Positions 54,058 to 63,460 of a stretch of DNA of 64,000 nt are shown here, in pieces. The translations under genes were made by a program, and so were the position numbers. The notes beneath the pieces were generated by a model. That model was given only the letters and a program-made list of their open reading frames with translations. It searched no databases and was not told the DNA's origin. Position 1 is the first letter of the stretch; each line of letters starts with the position of its first letter. Source of the stretch: Candidatus Fukatsuia endosymbiont of Tuberolachnus salignus (GTDB lineage Bacteria > Pseudomonadota > Gammaproteobacteria > Enterobacterales > Enterobacteriaceae); the NCBI RefSeq assembly GCF_964030845.1, contig NZ_OZ034983.1, positions 1,860,001-1,924,000 on the forward strand, read 5' to 3'.

Positions 54058-55782
54058 ATGACGTCAGGCATTTCAGTATCACCAGGTATTGCTTTCGGTA
54101 AAGCACTTTTGTTGCAAGAAGATGAAATTGTTCTCGATCGAGAAAAGATCTCGAGTGAACAAGTGGCAGAAGAAATCGCTGCTTTTAGGGCGGGTCGGGC
54201 GAAAGCTTGTGAGCAGCTGGCTGTGATTAAAAGCAAAGCGGTTGAAAGCTTGGGAGAAGAAAAAGCAGATATTTTCGCAGGCCATATCATGCTGTTAGAA
54301 GACGAAGAACTTGAGCAGGAAATTATTATCTTGATTAAGGAACAGCATATAACGGCAGGTGCTGCTGTTGACTCCGTGTTCCAAAAACAAGTAAAAGAGC
54401 AGCAGGAATTAGATAATGAATATCTCAGGGAACGTGCTGCCGATACGGCTGATCTTGGCAAACGCCTGCTAAGAAATATTCTTGGTTTGGCCATTGTCGA
54501 TCTGGGTACTATTTCAGAAGAAGTGATCCTAGTAGCGACAGATTTGACGCCATCCGAAACTGCACAGCTTGATCTCAACAAGGTACTCGGTTTTGTTACC
54601 GACGTCGGCGGTTGTACTTCCCACACATCAATTATGGCACGCTCTTTAGAATTACCCGCGATTGTCGGCACGGGTGATATCAGTAAAAAAGTGAAAAATG
54701 ATGATTATTTGATCCTCGATGCGATTAAAAACTGTATCTATATTAATCCAACCACTGAGGTGATCGCTCTGTTAACAAAGCAGAGGAATGACTATCTCTC
54801 GGAGAAAAATGCTTTAGCGCAAGGGAAAAATCTCCCTGCCATGACGCTGGATGGGCATCAGGTTGAAGTGGTAGCTAATATTGGTACCCCGCGTGATATT
54901 CCGATGGCTGAGCGCCATGGTGCAGAAGGTATTGGCCTGTATCGCACCGAATTTCTGTTTATGGATCGTGATAATCTGCCAACAGAAGAAGAACAGTTCA
55001 TGGCATATAAAATTGTTGCAGAAGCGTTCGGTTCACAGCCAGTGATCATTCGCACTATGGATATCGGTGGTGATAAAAATTTGCCCTATATGAGGCTATC
55101 GAAAGAAGATAATCCCTTTTTAGGCTACCGGGCCATCCGTATTTATCTTGATCGCAGAGAGATCCTGCGTACTCAATTGCGTGCGATTTTACGTGCATCG
55201 GCTTTCGGTAAACTGCGTATTATGTTTCCGATGATTATCTCGGTTGAAGAAGTGCGTCAATTGCAAACAGAGCTTGCCGAGCTGAAAGAGCAATTGCAAA
55301 AAGAACGTCAGCTTTTCGATGAAAATATCGAAGTGGGCATTATGGTGGAAACACCGGCAGCTGCGGTTATTGCCGATCACTTAATAAGAGAAGTTGATTT
55401 TTTTAGTATTGGGACAAACGATTTAACTCAGTATACTTTGGCCGTCGATCGTGGTAACGAGCTGATTTCTGATCTCTACAAGCCAATGTCTCCAGCCGTC
55501 TTGCGCTTAATCAAACAGGTTATCGATGTTTCGCATGCCGCAGGTAAATGGACAGGTATGTGTGGCGAACTTGCAGGAGATAAATGCGCTACACTGTTGC
55601 TTCTTGGCATGGGACTGGATGAGTTTAGCATGAGTGCCCCTTCAATTCCGCGTATCAAACAAATCATTCGTAATACTCGTTTTGCAGATGTCAAAGCATT
55701 AGCAGAAGAAGCTCTTGCTCAAGCGACGGTGTCGGACGTAATGAAATTGATCAACGACTTTGTCGTAGCAAAAAAAGCTTAA
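54058..55782 (+). CDS. ptsI: PTS enzyme I, with a change next to the active His
   Basis: A 574-aa enzyme (E. coli 575) that takes phosphate from PEP and gives it to HPr. The N-terminal HPr-binding domain has SPGIAFGKALLLQEDEI. The swivelling His domain reads VGGCTSHTSIMARSLELPA, where the family has GGRTSH: the Arg beside the phosphorylated His (near 189) is Cys through CGT to TGT. The PEP-binding barrel is normal, with GLYRTEFLFMDR, IRTMDIGGDKN, VETPAAAVIAD and GTNDLTQYTLAVDRGNE. The Cys in the C-terminal TGMCGELAGD is kept. Whether the Arg loss lowers activity is unknown. Confidence 0.96.
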   Translation: MTSGISVSPGIAFGKALLLQEDEIVLDREKISSEQVAEEIAAFRAGRAKACEQLAVIKSKAVESLGEEKADIFAGHIMLLEDEELEQEIIILIKEQHITAGAAVDSVFQKQVKEQQELDNEYLRERAADTADLGKRLLRNILGLAIVDLGTISEEVILVATDLTPSETAQLDLNKVLGFVTDVGGCTSHTSIMARSLELPAIVGTGDISKKVKNDDYLILDAIKNCIYINPTTEVIALLTKQRNDYLSEKNALAQGKNLPAMTLDGHQVEVVANIGTPRDIPMAERHGAEGIGLYRTEFLFMDRDNLPTEEEQFMAYKIVAEAFGSQPVIIRTMDIGGDKNLPYMRLSKEDNPFLGYRAIRIYLDRREILRTQLRAILRASAFGKLRIMFPMIISVEEVRQLQTELAELKEQLQKERQLFDENIEVGIMVETPAAAVIADHLIREVDFFSIGTNDLTQYTLAVDRGNELISDLYKPMSPAVLRLIKQVIDVSHAAGKWTGMCGELAGDKCATLLLLGMGLDEFSMSAPSIPRIKQIIRNTRFADVKALAEEALAQATVSDVMKLINDFVVAKKA

Positions 55783-55832
55783 TACCGTTAATTTATGGAA
55801 TATAACCCAAAATCAATAACTAGGAGAAAATC

Positions 55833-56342
55833 ATGGGGTTGTTTGATAGACTAAAATCTCTGGTTTCAGATGATAAGAAAGACGACAGTACCATTGAGAT
55901 TGTCACACCGTTGTCCGGAGAAATCGTTAATATTGAAGATGTACCCGACGTTGTTTTTGCTGAAAAAATCGTAGGCGATGGGATTGCCATTAACCCCACT
56001 GGCAATGAAGTGGTCGCTCCGGTTGATGGGGTTATTGGTAAAATTTTTGAGACTAATCATGCATTTTCTATCGAATCTGATGATGGTATTGAGATGTTTG
56101 TCCACTTTGGTATTGATACGGTTGAACTCAAAGGCGACGGTTTCACGCGTATTGCTAAAGAAGGCCAACGGGTTAAAAAAGGTGATGTTGTCATTACGTT
56201 CGATCTCGCCTTGCTGACAAAAAAAGCGAAATCTATTTTAACACCAGTGGTTATTTCCAACATGGATGAAATGAAAGGACTGATTAAACTCTCTGGCACT
56301 GTCATCGTGGGCAAGACACCCATTCTTCGCATCAAAAAATAA
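55833..56342 (+). CDS. crr: glucose-specific EIIA component
   Basis: A 169-aa protein, the same length as E. coli. The phosphorylated His is in MFVHFGIDTVEL near 91 and its partner His in FETNHAFSIES near 76. It passes phosphate to EIIBC sugar transporters and regulates adenylate cyclase and permeases. GGAG precedes the ATG. It is the last gene of ptsHI-crr. Confidence 0.97.
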   Translation: MGLFDRLKSLVSDDKKDDSTIEIVTPLSGEIVNIEDVPDVVFAEKIVGDGIAINPTGNEVVAPVDGVIGKIFETNHAFSIESDDGIEMFVHFGIDTVELKGDGFTRIAKEGQRVKKGDVVITFDLALLTKKAKSILTPVVISNMDEMKGLIKLSGTVIVGKTPILRIKK

Positions 56343-56417
56343 AAAATGAAGAAACATCACATTATGCAGAAGTAGATTGAATAAAAAATGTAGTCTGATA
56401 GGGAGCAGTAAAAAGTT

Positions 56418-57167
56418 ATGGCTGAATGGGTTAGTGGCAAAGTCATTAATGTTGTGCATTGTGCGGGTAGTTTATACAGTATTAAAGTCACGGCGCCGGT
56501 AGATCCTTTTCTCCCCGGTCAATACGCTAAATTGGCGTTGAAGATTAATGAGAAACGGATACAACGTGCTTATTCTTACGTTAATGCTCCAAGTGATGAT
56601 AATCTCGAGTTTTATCTGATTGACGTACCCCAAGGCGAACTTAGCCCTCACCTGTGTCGGTTATCGGCCGGAGCGGCGCTCATGGTGAGTAAACAAGCCG
56701 CTGGTTTTTTCGTTTTAAAGGAAATCCCCCAGTGTGATACCTTATGGATGCTGGCAACGGGTACGGGTATTGGCCCTTATTTGTCGATTTTGCAGGAAAA
56801 AAAGGATCTGGAACGCTTTAAGCATCTGGTGTTGGTACATTCTGTCAGATTAGGCTGTGATCTCAGCTATTTACCTTTGATGCAACGGCTTGAAGAGGAG
56901 TACAACGGCAAATTGCGTACCTGTGCCCTCGTTAGTAGAGAAAAATTCGTCGGCTCATTGCATGGACGTATACCCGCACTGATTGAAAATGATGCTCTGG
57001 AAAAAGCTGTGGGGTTAAAAATCGCTGCCAAAGACAGTCATGTCATGTTATGTGGTAATCCGCAAATGGTACGTGATACACAACAAATGCTGCAAGATAT
57101 CCGCCAGATGAAAAAATATCTGAGGAGTAGTAAAGTAGGGCATATTAGTAGCGAACAATATTGGTAA
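56418..57167 (+). CDS. fpr: ferredoxin/flavodoxin-NADP reductase
   Basis: A 249-aa FAD enzyme that moves electrons between NADPH and flavodoxin or ferredoxin. FAD-binding motif RAYSYVNAPSDDNLEFYLI near 50-68, NADP motif LATGTGIGPYLSIL near 112-125 and the C-terminus HVMLCGNPQMVRDTQQML, then EQYW at the end. It starts 75 bp after crr. In E. coli fpr lies beside yiiQ-tpiA, so this block has been moved next to the PTS genes. Confidence 0.95.
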   Translation: MAEWVSGKVINVVHCAGSLYSIKVTAPVDPFLPGQYAKLALKINEKRIQRAYSYVNAPSDDNLEFYLIDVPQGELSPHLCRLSAGAALMVSKQAAGFFVLKEIPQCDTLWMLATGTGIGPYLSILQEKKDLERFKHLVLVHSVRLGCDLSYLPLMQRLEEEYNGKLRTCALVSREKFVGSLHGRIPALIENDALEKAVGLKIAAKDSHVMLCGNPQMVRDTQQMLQDIRQMKKYLRSSKVGHISSEQYW

Positions 57168-57194
57168 TTATCTGATAAAAATCAAGGTATCACT

Positions 57195-57875
57195 ATGGTG
57201 TCAGCGACGAAGAAAAAGAGGGCGGCTGTGCTAGTCCTATTACTGCTAGTAGTGACAGCGAGTAGTGTTAGTGCCGATGCTGCTCTCGCCCATTCTGTCA
57301 ATGCTGCTATCGCCAATCCTAATGCAGCCAATACCGTCGCCACCAGTATTAGCATCCATAGCAAATCCTCTACCGCACCTTATTTGCTTGCTAGTGCCCC
57401 GACTTTTGGTGTAACACTCATACAATTTCGTAAACACTATAACCAGACAAATCCAACACTACCAATCAATAAATTTCGAGCTGTCCATGAAAAAGGATCC
57501 CTTACCCCGTTCACACGAGCGGCCAGCAAAATTAATGAAAATCTCTATGCCTCGACTGTATTAGAAAACGGTAGCAGTAAAATCAAGACGTTACAAATAA
57601 CTTACTTGCCCATCAACGGTGAAAAAGGAAAGGAAGCAAAATCAGTGGCGATCAGCTACATGGCGGCATTAATGCGTCAATTCCAGGCCAGGCTTTCTGT
57701 ACAACAGAGCATCAGCGACATTGTAAATTTATTGGAACGTGGAAAAGGTGTTCATTTTTATGCTTATTCGGTGGGAGCCGTTCGTTATGTGGTAGTGGAT
57801 AATGATAAAAAGGGGCTAACCTTTGCTGTTGAACCTGTTAAGCTGGTGCTGTCTGAACATGACAGCACCAGCTAA
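57195..57875 (+). CDS. yiiQ: YiiQ, DUF1454 periplasmic protein
   Basis: A 226-aa protein with an N-terminal signal-like segment (KKRAAVLVLLLLVVTASSVS). The mature part matches E. coli YiiQ: APYLLASAPTFGVTLIQFR, TRAASKINENLYASTVLE and AVRYVVVDNDKKGLTFAVEP. Between the signal and this part is a low-complexity Ala/Asn/Ser stretch (about 28-60) not typical of YiiQ. It begins 27 bp after fpr. The function of the family is not known. Confidence 0.88.
   Translation: MVSATKKKRAAVLVLLLLVVTASSVSADAALAHSVNAAIANPNAANTVATSISIHSKSSTAPYLLASAPTFGVTLIQFRKHYNQTNPTLPINKFRAVHEKGSLTPFTRAASKINENLYASTVLENGSSKIKTLQITYLPINGEKGKEAKSVAISYMAALMRQFQARLSVQQSISDIVNLLERGKGVHFYAYSVGAVRYVVVDNDKKGLTFAVEPVKLVLSEHDSTS
57842..57872. 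terminator. hairpin at the yiiQ 3' end
   Basis: GCTGGTGCTGTC, loop TGAACAT, GACAGCACCAGC: a perfect 12-bp stem within the last yiiQ codons. It stands between the convergent yiiQ and thyA. It has no T-tract, so it may act as an mRNA end stabiliser as well as a terminator. Confidence 0.55.
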
Positions 57876-57962
57876 TCACGGGATTTCTTGCGGCGCCTAT
57901 TGTGTCAGGTAGATCCTGTATTGCGCGTTGTGTGAGTGGTGCAGTAGGTTTCGGACAGATCC

Positions 57963-58757
57963 TTAGATGGCAATCGGGGCTTTAATCGCTGGATGAGGAT
58001 GATAGTCTTCGATGGTAAAATCATCGAAGCAATAATCAAATAACGATTCTTTTTTGTTTTTTATTACCAATTTAGGTAACGCGTGTGGCTTTCGGCTCAG
58101 TTGTAATCTTGCTTGTTCCAGATGATTGTTATAAAGGTGAACATCTCCTCCAGTCCAAACAAAATCCCCAACAGTGAGACCACACTGCTGAGCTATCATG
58201 TGTACCAGTAATGCGTAGCTGGCAATATTGAACGGCAAACCGAGGAAGACATCACATGAACGTTGGTACAATTGGCATGAAAGCACCTTGTTTACTACGT
58301 AAAACTGAAAAAAAGCATGACAAGGTGCTAACGCCATCTGCTCCAATTCGCCGACATTCCACGCGGAAACGATGAGACGGCGCGAGTCGGGATCACACTT
58401 CAATTGTTCAATCACTCTAGCAAGCTGATCAATTTGATGTCCATCAGCAGTGGACCAGGCACGCCATTGCTTGCCATATACTGGCCCAAGATCACCTTTT
58501 TCATCCGCCCATTCATTCCAGATGTTAACATTATTGTCTTTTAAAGACTTGATGTTGGTTTCACCTTTAAGAAACCATAACAGCTCATGTATGATGGAGC
58601 GTAGATGGCAACATTTAGTCGTTACCAGTGGAAAACCATTCTGTAGGTTAAAACGCATCTGATGCCCGAAGATTGATAACGTACCCGTACCGGTACGGTC
58701 AGTCTTCTCAGCGCCTTTGGTTAACACCTTGTTCATCAGATCCAGATACTGTTGCAT
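57963..58757 (-). CDS. thyA: thymidylate synthase
   Basis: A 264-aa enzyme, the same length as E. coli ThyA, that makes dTMP from dUMP with methylene-THF. The nucleophile Cys is in LAPCHAFFQFYV near 146, the dUMP phosphate Arg in QRSCDVFLGLPFNIASYA near 166, and KTDRTGTGTLSIFGHQ near 18-33. It lies 21 bp after lgt on the same strand, as in enterobacteria. Confidence 0.97.
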   Translation of the reverse strand: MQQYLDLMNKVLTKGAEKTDRTGTGTLSIFGHQMRFNLQNGFPLVTTKCCHLRSIIHELLWFLKGETNIKSLKDNNVNIWNEWADEKGDLGPVYGKQWRAWSTADGHQIDQLARVIEQLKCDPDSRRLIVSAWNVGELEQMALAPCHAFFQFYVVNKVLSCQLYQRSCDVFLGLPFNIASYALLVHMIAQQCGLTVGDFVWTGGDVHLYNNHLEQARLQLSRKPHALPKLVIKNKKESLFDYCFDDFTIEDYHPHPAIKAPIAI

Positions 58758-58778
58758 ATTACCTCACGAAAGTTACGG

Positions 58779-59633
58779 CTAAATACGGCGATACGCCCAA
58801 ATCATCATTATCATACCCGCTAACACCATCGGCATAGAGAGAATTTGCCCCATGGTGATCAGCCCATCGAACAAACCGATTTGTGCATCTGGTTGACGAA
58901 AGTATTCGACAATAATACGAAAAAATCCATAACCTATTAGAAAAAAACCGGAAACACTGCCCATTGGACGTGGTTTTCTAATAAATAGATTCAGGAGGAT
59001 AAATAGTACCAAGCCTTCAAGGATCATTTCATAGAGTTGTGATGGATGACGTGGTAAAAGACCGTATTGGTTGAATATGCTTTGCCAATCGGCATTGGTG
59101 GAAGCGATGGCGATATCTGCGTTACGGGAACCAGGGAATAACATTGCCCAAGGGGTGTTGGTTGTTACCCTACCCCAGAGTTCACCGTTAATAAAATTAC
59201 CTAAACGACCCGCGCCCAAGCCAAAAGGGATCAGGGGAGCGACAAAGTCCGATACTTGCAAAAAATTGCGCTTGGTGTGTCGGGCAAACCACATCATGAC
59301 ACAGATAACCCCAATCAGCCCACCATGGAATGACATACCACCATCCCACACTTTAAACAAATAAAGCGGATTATCTAGAAAATATTCGAAATTATAAAAC
59401 AATACATAACCAACACGACCACCGACAAAAACACCCAAAAAACCCGCATACAGTAGGTTTTCGACTTCTTCTTTGCTCCAACCACTATTTGGCTTATTTG
59501 CTCGGCGAACAGCAAGCCACATGGCAAAAATAAAGCCCGCCAGGTACATTAGACCATACCAGTGAAGGGAAATCGGACCGATGGAGAAAATGATCGGATC
59601 GAAGTCAGGAAACGCCAGATAGCTATTGCTCAT
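58779..59633 (-). CDS. lgt: prolipoprotein diacylglyceryl transferase
   Basis: A 284-aa inner-membrane enzyme (E. coli 291) that adds diacylglycerol to the lipobox Cys of prelipoproteins. The essential motif HGGLIGV is near 103-109, and the signature GRLGNFINGELWGR near 143-156. Seven helices are visible. It is the upstream gene of lgt-thyA. Confidence 0.96.
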   Translation of the reverse strand: MSNSYLAFPDFDPIIFSIGPISLHWYGLMYLAGFIFAMWLAVRRANKPNSGWSKEEVENLLYAGFLGVFVGGRVGYVLFYNFEYFLDNPLYLFKVWDGGMSFHGGLIGVICVMMWFARHTKRNFLQVSDFVAPLIPFGLGAGRLGNFINGELWGRVTTNTPWAMLFPGSRNADIAIASTNADWQSIFNQYGLLPRHPSQLYEMILEGLVLFILLNLFIRKPRPMGSVSGFFLIGYGFFRIIVEYFRQPDAQIGLFDGLITMGQILSMPMVLAGMIMMIWAYRRI

Positions 59634-59719
59634 CTATCACCCCGAAATGTCTGTTTTTACTCAATAAAATCAATGGAGTTGCATGATGACATGGCTCCGT
59701 TGGCTAGGGATGACGATTT

Positions 59720-60457
59720 CTAACAGATTAATCCTATTCGATATGCACATCGGACAAGGTCAGCGACTTTGTGTGCATCGAGTTTTCTCATCATATTGAG
59801 ACGATGAGTTTCTACCGTTTTTTGGCTGATAGAGAGCTGATCAGCGATGATACGGTTACAAGCGCCCTCTGTGATGAGTTTAAGCACTTGCCGCTCGCGT
59901 GTAGTGAGTTTTTTATTTGGAATAAGTTGCGCATTTCTTGTTATGATTTTTCTGTCTGCAGCTGTTGTCGCTGGTGCGGTGCTTGTTGGAGCGGCGAGCC
60001 ATGAAGGATCGCTATCAGGACATTGTTCCATCAATTGTTGTACCACATCCTCTTTTAGTTTGGGGTCAATATAACGTTTACCTAGCCTTACGGTATCCAT
60101 TGCAGTAAGCAAAGTACGCTGTGGGCTGTTTTTTAGTACATAACCTAATGCACCATTGTTTAATATTGTGCTCGCGCAGTGTTCTTCTGTTCGTGCTGTG
60201 AATACGAGAATGCGCAACGAAGGCCAACGGCGTAGCAATTGCGTGATCACATCCTGTCCATGCATCCCTGGTAGTCCTAAATCAAGGATGATCATGTCCG
60301 GTTCTGTTTCAAGACATACACTATAAACCTCAAGCCCATTTTTTGCCTGACCAACGGTTTGATAATTTGGCAGGAGGTTGATGATGTTTTTTATCGCATC
60401 AATAATAAGCTCATGGTCATCAGCAATGACTACCTTGACTTTAGCTGTGAGATTCAT
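59720..60457 (-). CDS. ssrB: SsrB, response regulator of the SPI-2-type T3SS
   Basis: A 245-aa NarL/LuxR-type regulator (Salmonella SsrB 212). The receiver has IADDHELIIDAI at 11-22, the phospho-Asp in IILDLGLPG near 57 and Lys in VLKNS near 107. The LuxR HTH reads LTTRERQVLKLITEGACN and SQKTVETHRLNMMRKL near 185-230. Between them is an extra 30-35 residue Ala/Thr-rich linker (PTSTAPATTAADR). It should activate SPI-2 genes and effectors. It lies 40 bp after ssrA on the same strand. Confidence 0.9.
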   Translation of the reverse strand: MNLTAKVKVVIADDHELIIDAIKNIINLLPNYQTVGQAKNGLEVYSVCLETEPDMIILDLGLPGMHGQDVITQLLRRWPSLRILVFTARTEEHCASTILNNGALGYVLKNSPQRTLLTAMDTVRLGKRYIDPKLKEDVVQQLMEQCPDSDPSWLAAPTSTAPATTAADRKIITRNAQLIPNKKLTTRERQVLKLITEGACNRIIADQLSISQKTVETHRLNMMRKLDAHKVADLVRCAYRIGLIC

Positions 60458-60497
60458 AAATGCATTTCCTTTTCCTCGAGTTTTCCAAGAGCCCAGA

Positions 60498-63263
60498 TTA
60501 TAGTTTAGACTCTGTTACCAAACTGATTATCTGATCTAACTTTTCTATATCTTCCGGCGTTACCGTGTCACCATTGTGGATGCGCGCTTCCAATTTGCTG
60601 GTACTGTCCCAAAGTTCGGTTAATCCTGCTTGCCCTGCACAACCTTTTAATGTGTGGAGATAATGTGATAGCGCGGCGGGATCATCGATTGATTGAGCAA
60701 CCTGCTGTATTAACGTCAATAATGCCTGATGTATTTTTAGGGTAAAGTTTTGATCAGTCAGATCTAATATTGACTTGGATGCTGACAGTTGGGGTGAAAG
60801 CACAATATCACGCTGCAACTGAAACTGTGCTGCTAAATCGAGCATCTCAGCCAATTGTGCCATAGTGACAGGTTTCGATAAATAGTCATTCATCCCGGCT
60901 TGCTGCACGCGCTCTTTTTCTGCCGGGCTGGCGTTTGCGGTGAGGGCGGTGATCATACAGGCTCTGTCCTTATTTTTCTCATCAGCACGCCAGCGAACAG
61001 TGGTTTCTAATCCATCTAATCCGAGCATGCGGATATCCATCAGAACCAAATCAAAATATTGTTGACGACCTAATTCAAGAGCGCGCTCACCGCTTTCAGC
61101 CAATTCGACGTGATGACCTAATTGAGTGAGCATCATTCCGGTAATATCACGGTTGGTTTCCGCGTCATCCACTAGCAGGATTTTCATCCGCCAGGGTTGT
61201 ATTGGTAGTGCAGCTGGAGTTTGTGGTTGGTATTCAAAAAGGAGACGTTTGACACGTGCATAGAGGCGCCCTGGTAGATAGGCAAGTTCTGCATCAGAGA
61301 GATGTTCATTATCGTCATCCAGTAGACAGGTGATCCCCCAGGCTGTTAGCTGTGGATGCAACAGCGCAGGTGCCGCTAAACTGCCGCTGAAAACGAGGGA
61401 AGCACGTGTTTCGTTCAGTGGCAGTAGTAATGAAACACGGGTGCCCAAATCAGGCGTGCTTTGTAATTGCAAAGTGCCCTGCATCAGTTTGGCAAGATTA
61501 CTGGCTATCGCCAGCCCCAACCCGGTTCCCTGACCATGAGTACCACTTTGAAAAAAAGGTTCGAATATTTTTTGCTGATTTGCGGCATCAATACCACAGC
61601 CAGTATCTTCAACAATAAAACACAGTTTATCGTTCTTACGTTTAACATGAAGGCTGATGTTACCCGATTCAGTAAATTTTACCGCATTACCTAATAAATT
61701 GATCAAAATTTGTCTTAAACGTAGGGCATCTAATTGCAATTTCAGAGGAACATCTTGACCAACCTGTGTATATAGGGTTAACGATTTAGTCGTTGCCGAA
61801 CTTTGAATAGCCAGCATGACGTGATCTAACAACGGTAGTAGGGCGGTTTCCTCCAGTGCCAACATCATTTGACCCGATTCTATACGTGAAAAATCGAGTA
61901 AATCATTAATAATCCCCAACAAGGAAAGTGAACATAATCGCGCGGTATCTGCCAGTCTTGACTGGGCTGGACTCAGTGGCGTGTTTTGTAATAATTCGAT
62001 GGCACCAAGCGAGCCGTTGAGAGGTGTGCGGATCTCGTGACTGATGGTTGTCAGATGCAGGCTTTTACGGCTACTAGCCTGTTCTGCCTCTTGTTTTGCC
62101 TCCGCCAGTTCCAAGGTACGTTCCTTCACTTTTAGTTCTAGGGTATCGTATTGCTCGTTGAGGGTATCTAACAGGTGATTATACGCTCGGGCGATGTGTC
62201 CCAACTCATCAGCACGGATTATGGGTAGCCGTGCATCCATCGCATCTGGGCCAGTGGCACCAATGATGTTAACAAAATTCGATAATGGGATAGCCAAGTA
62301 GTAGCGCAGTAGGAAAAACAGCGCCAGTGTGAGTAAGACTAAAATAGCCAGCGCGAAAGGTAATTGATGTAATGCTGGTTTTGCGGCTTCCCAGGCAAAC
62401 CCGAGACGTGGGTAGATCACCAATTGTTGCCATCCTGGTCCCTTAAGCTGAGTGCGAAATATCAGGTAATCCTCGCTCTGTTGCCATCCATCATGCAGTT
62501 TTATTCTGCCCAACTGTTCGAGGATTTTATCGAGTTGTGCAGCAGGCGCAGCCTGTTGAGAAATGGGGAGGAGGTCACCGTTACTGTCCAGCAGTAGATT
62601 AATATCTTTTTGTTCTGTCGATTGACCATAAGAAAGTATACCGTTGAGCTTTAAGGCAAAGCCAGCCAGTATTCCGTTTTTACCACAGACAGCAACAGAA
62701 ACATGCCATCCATTGTTGGGTGTATAGACTGGCGTTCCCCAAAAGACATTGCCATGGGTTGGAAAAGCAGGTAGCTGAAACAGTTCACGACGGCGTTTAG
62801 CAAGATAGTCTTTAGAGATTTTCTGTGGAGGCAGTAAGGCAATGCCCGTGCCGCGATTCATAATGAAGCTATCAAGATAATAGGTTTGATCGGCAGCACC
62901 ATAAGCCTGAATAACCCAACAGTCATCGCTATTCTCTGGTGAAGTACAGCTTCCTGTTCTCACCAACGGGATATAAAAGCTGTCATAACTGTTAGAAGAT
63001 TGTGGTAGGGGGGCCTCTTTCTGTGTCTGGTAATGTTCACGACGGTGAACAAGCAAATTAGCATCACGTTCTGCGCCTTCGAATTGCTGATTGCTTAAGT
63101 CAGCGCGTAGCATGGCAACATGTGTTAAATCTTCAATCAGGCGATGACGCGTGTTTTCAAACGAAAAAAAAGCATTGGTAGCAATGGATATTAACCATAT
63201 TGCTACCAGTGTGGCGCCCAATAATAATGTCAACCTAGTGACCAGTGATGAGGTATTTCCCAT
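60498..63263 (-). CDS. ssrA: SsrA (SpiR), tripartite hybrid sensor kinase
   Basis: A 921-aa inner-membrane sensor. First membrane helix near 12-32, periplasmic loop to about 310 with sensor-like folds, second helix near 312-332, and HAMP near 335-385. The HisKA domain has TISHEIRTPLNG with His near 408. HATPase boxes: NLLGNAVKF, VEDTGCGI and GTGLGLAIA. The receiver has LVLMDIRML with Asp near 741, and the HPt domain HTLKGCAGQ with His near 866. This multi-step phosphorelay matches Salmonella SsrA. It is divergent from ssaB by 197 bp, as in SPI-2. Confidence 0.9.
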   Translation of the reverse strand: MGNTSSLVTRLTLLLGATLVAIWLISIATNAFFSFENTRHRLIEDLTHVAMLRADLSNQQFEGAERDANLLVHRREHYQTQKEAPLPQSSNSYDSFYIPLVRTGSCTSPENSDDCWVIQAYGAADQTYYLDSFIMNRGTGIALLPPQKISKDYLAKRRRELFQLPAFPTHGNVFWGTPVYTPNNGWHVSVAVCGKNGILAGFALKLNGILSYGQSTEQKDINLLLDSNGDLLPISQQAAPAAQLDKILEQLGRIKLHDGWQQSEDYLIFRTQLKGPGWQQLVIYPRLGFAWEAAKPALHQLPFALAILVLLTLALFFLLRYYLAIPLSNFVNIIGATGPDAMDARLPIIRADELGHIARAYNHLLDTLNEQYDTLELKVKERTLELAEAKQEAEQASSRKSLHLTTISHEIRTPLNGSLGAIELLQNTPLSPAQSRLADTARLCSLSLLGIINDLLDFSRIESGQMMLALEETALLPLLDHVMLAIQSSATTKSLTLYTQVGQDVPLKLQLDALRLRQILINLLGNAVKFTESGNISLHVKRKNDKLCFIVEDTGCGIDAANQQKIFEPFFQSGTHGQGTGLGLAIASNLAKLMQGTLQLQSTPDLGTRVSLLLPLNETRASLVFSGSLAAPALLHPQLTAWGITCLLDDDNEHLSDAELAYLPGRLYARVKRLLFEYQPQTPAALPIQPWRMKILLVDDAETNRDITGMMLTQLGHHVELAESGERALELGRQQYFDLVLMDIRMLGLDGLETTVRWRADEKNKDRACMITALTANASPAEKERVQQAGMNDYLSKPVTMAQLAEMLDLAAQFQLQRDIVLSPQLSASKSILDLTDQNFTLKIHQALLTLIQQVAQSIDDPAALSHYLHTLKGCAGQAGLTELWDSTSKLEARIHNGDTVTPEDIEKLDQIISLVTESKL

Positions 63264-63460
63264 AGAAAGTCATCCAATTCTTTTTATCAGTACGCCATAG
63301 GAGGTAATGGAGATCAAGGGTTAAGTGCATTTTGTTGCAAATTTTGGTATATTTAGAGCAAAATCAGGTAATTTATTACTAAGTTCAGGTCTTCTACCGA
63401 TAGGGTAAGGTTTCATGTGATGAATAATACAAAAAGGCAGCGTAGGAGCCAGTATACTTA
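63264..63460. promoter_or_regulatory. divergent control region between ssrA and ssaB
   Basis: 197 bp between the divergent starts should hold the promoters of ssrA-ssrB and of the ssaB apparatus operon. It is AT-rich, as expected for SsrB/H-NS control. I cannot mark a specific SsrB site with confidence. Confidence 0.5.

Noticed and set aside
61330..61700. Plus-strand frames opposite ssrA
   Set aside because: Shadows of the sensor kinase gene with no independent start signals or homology.
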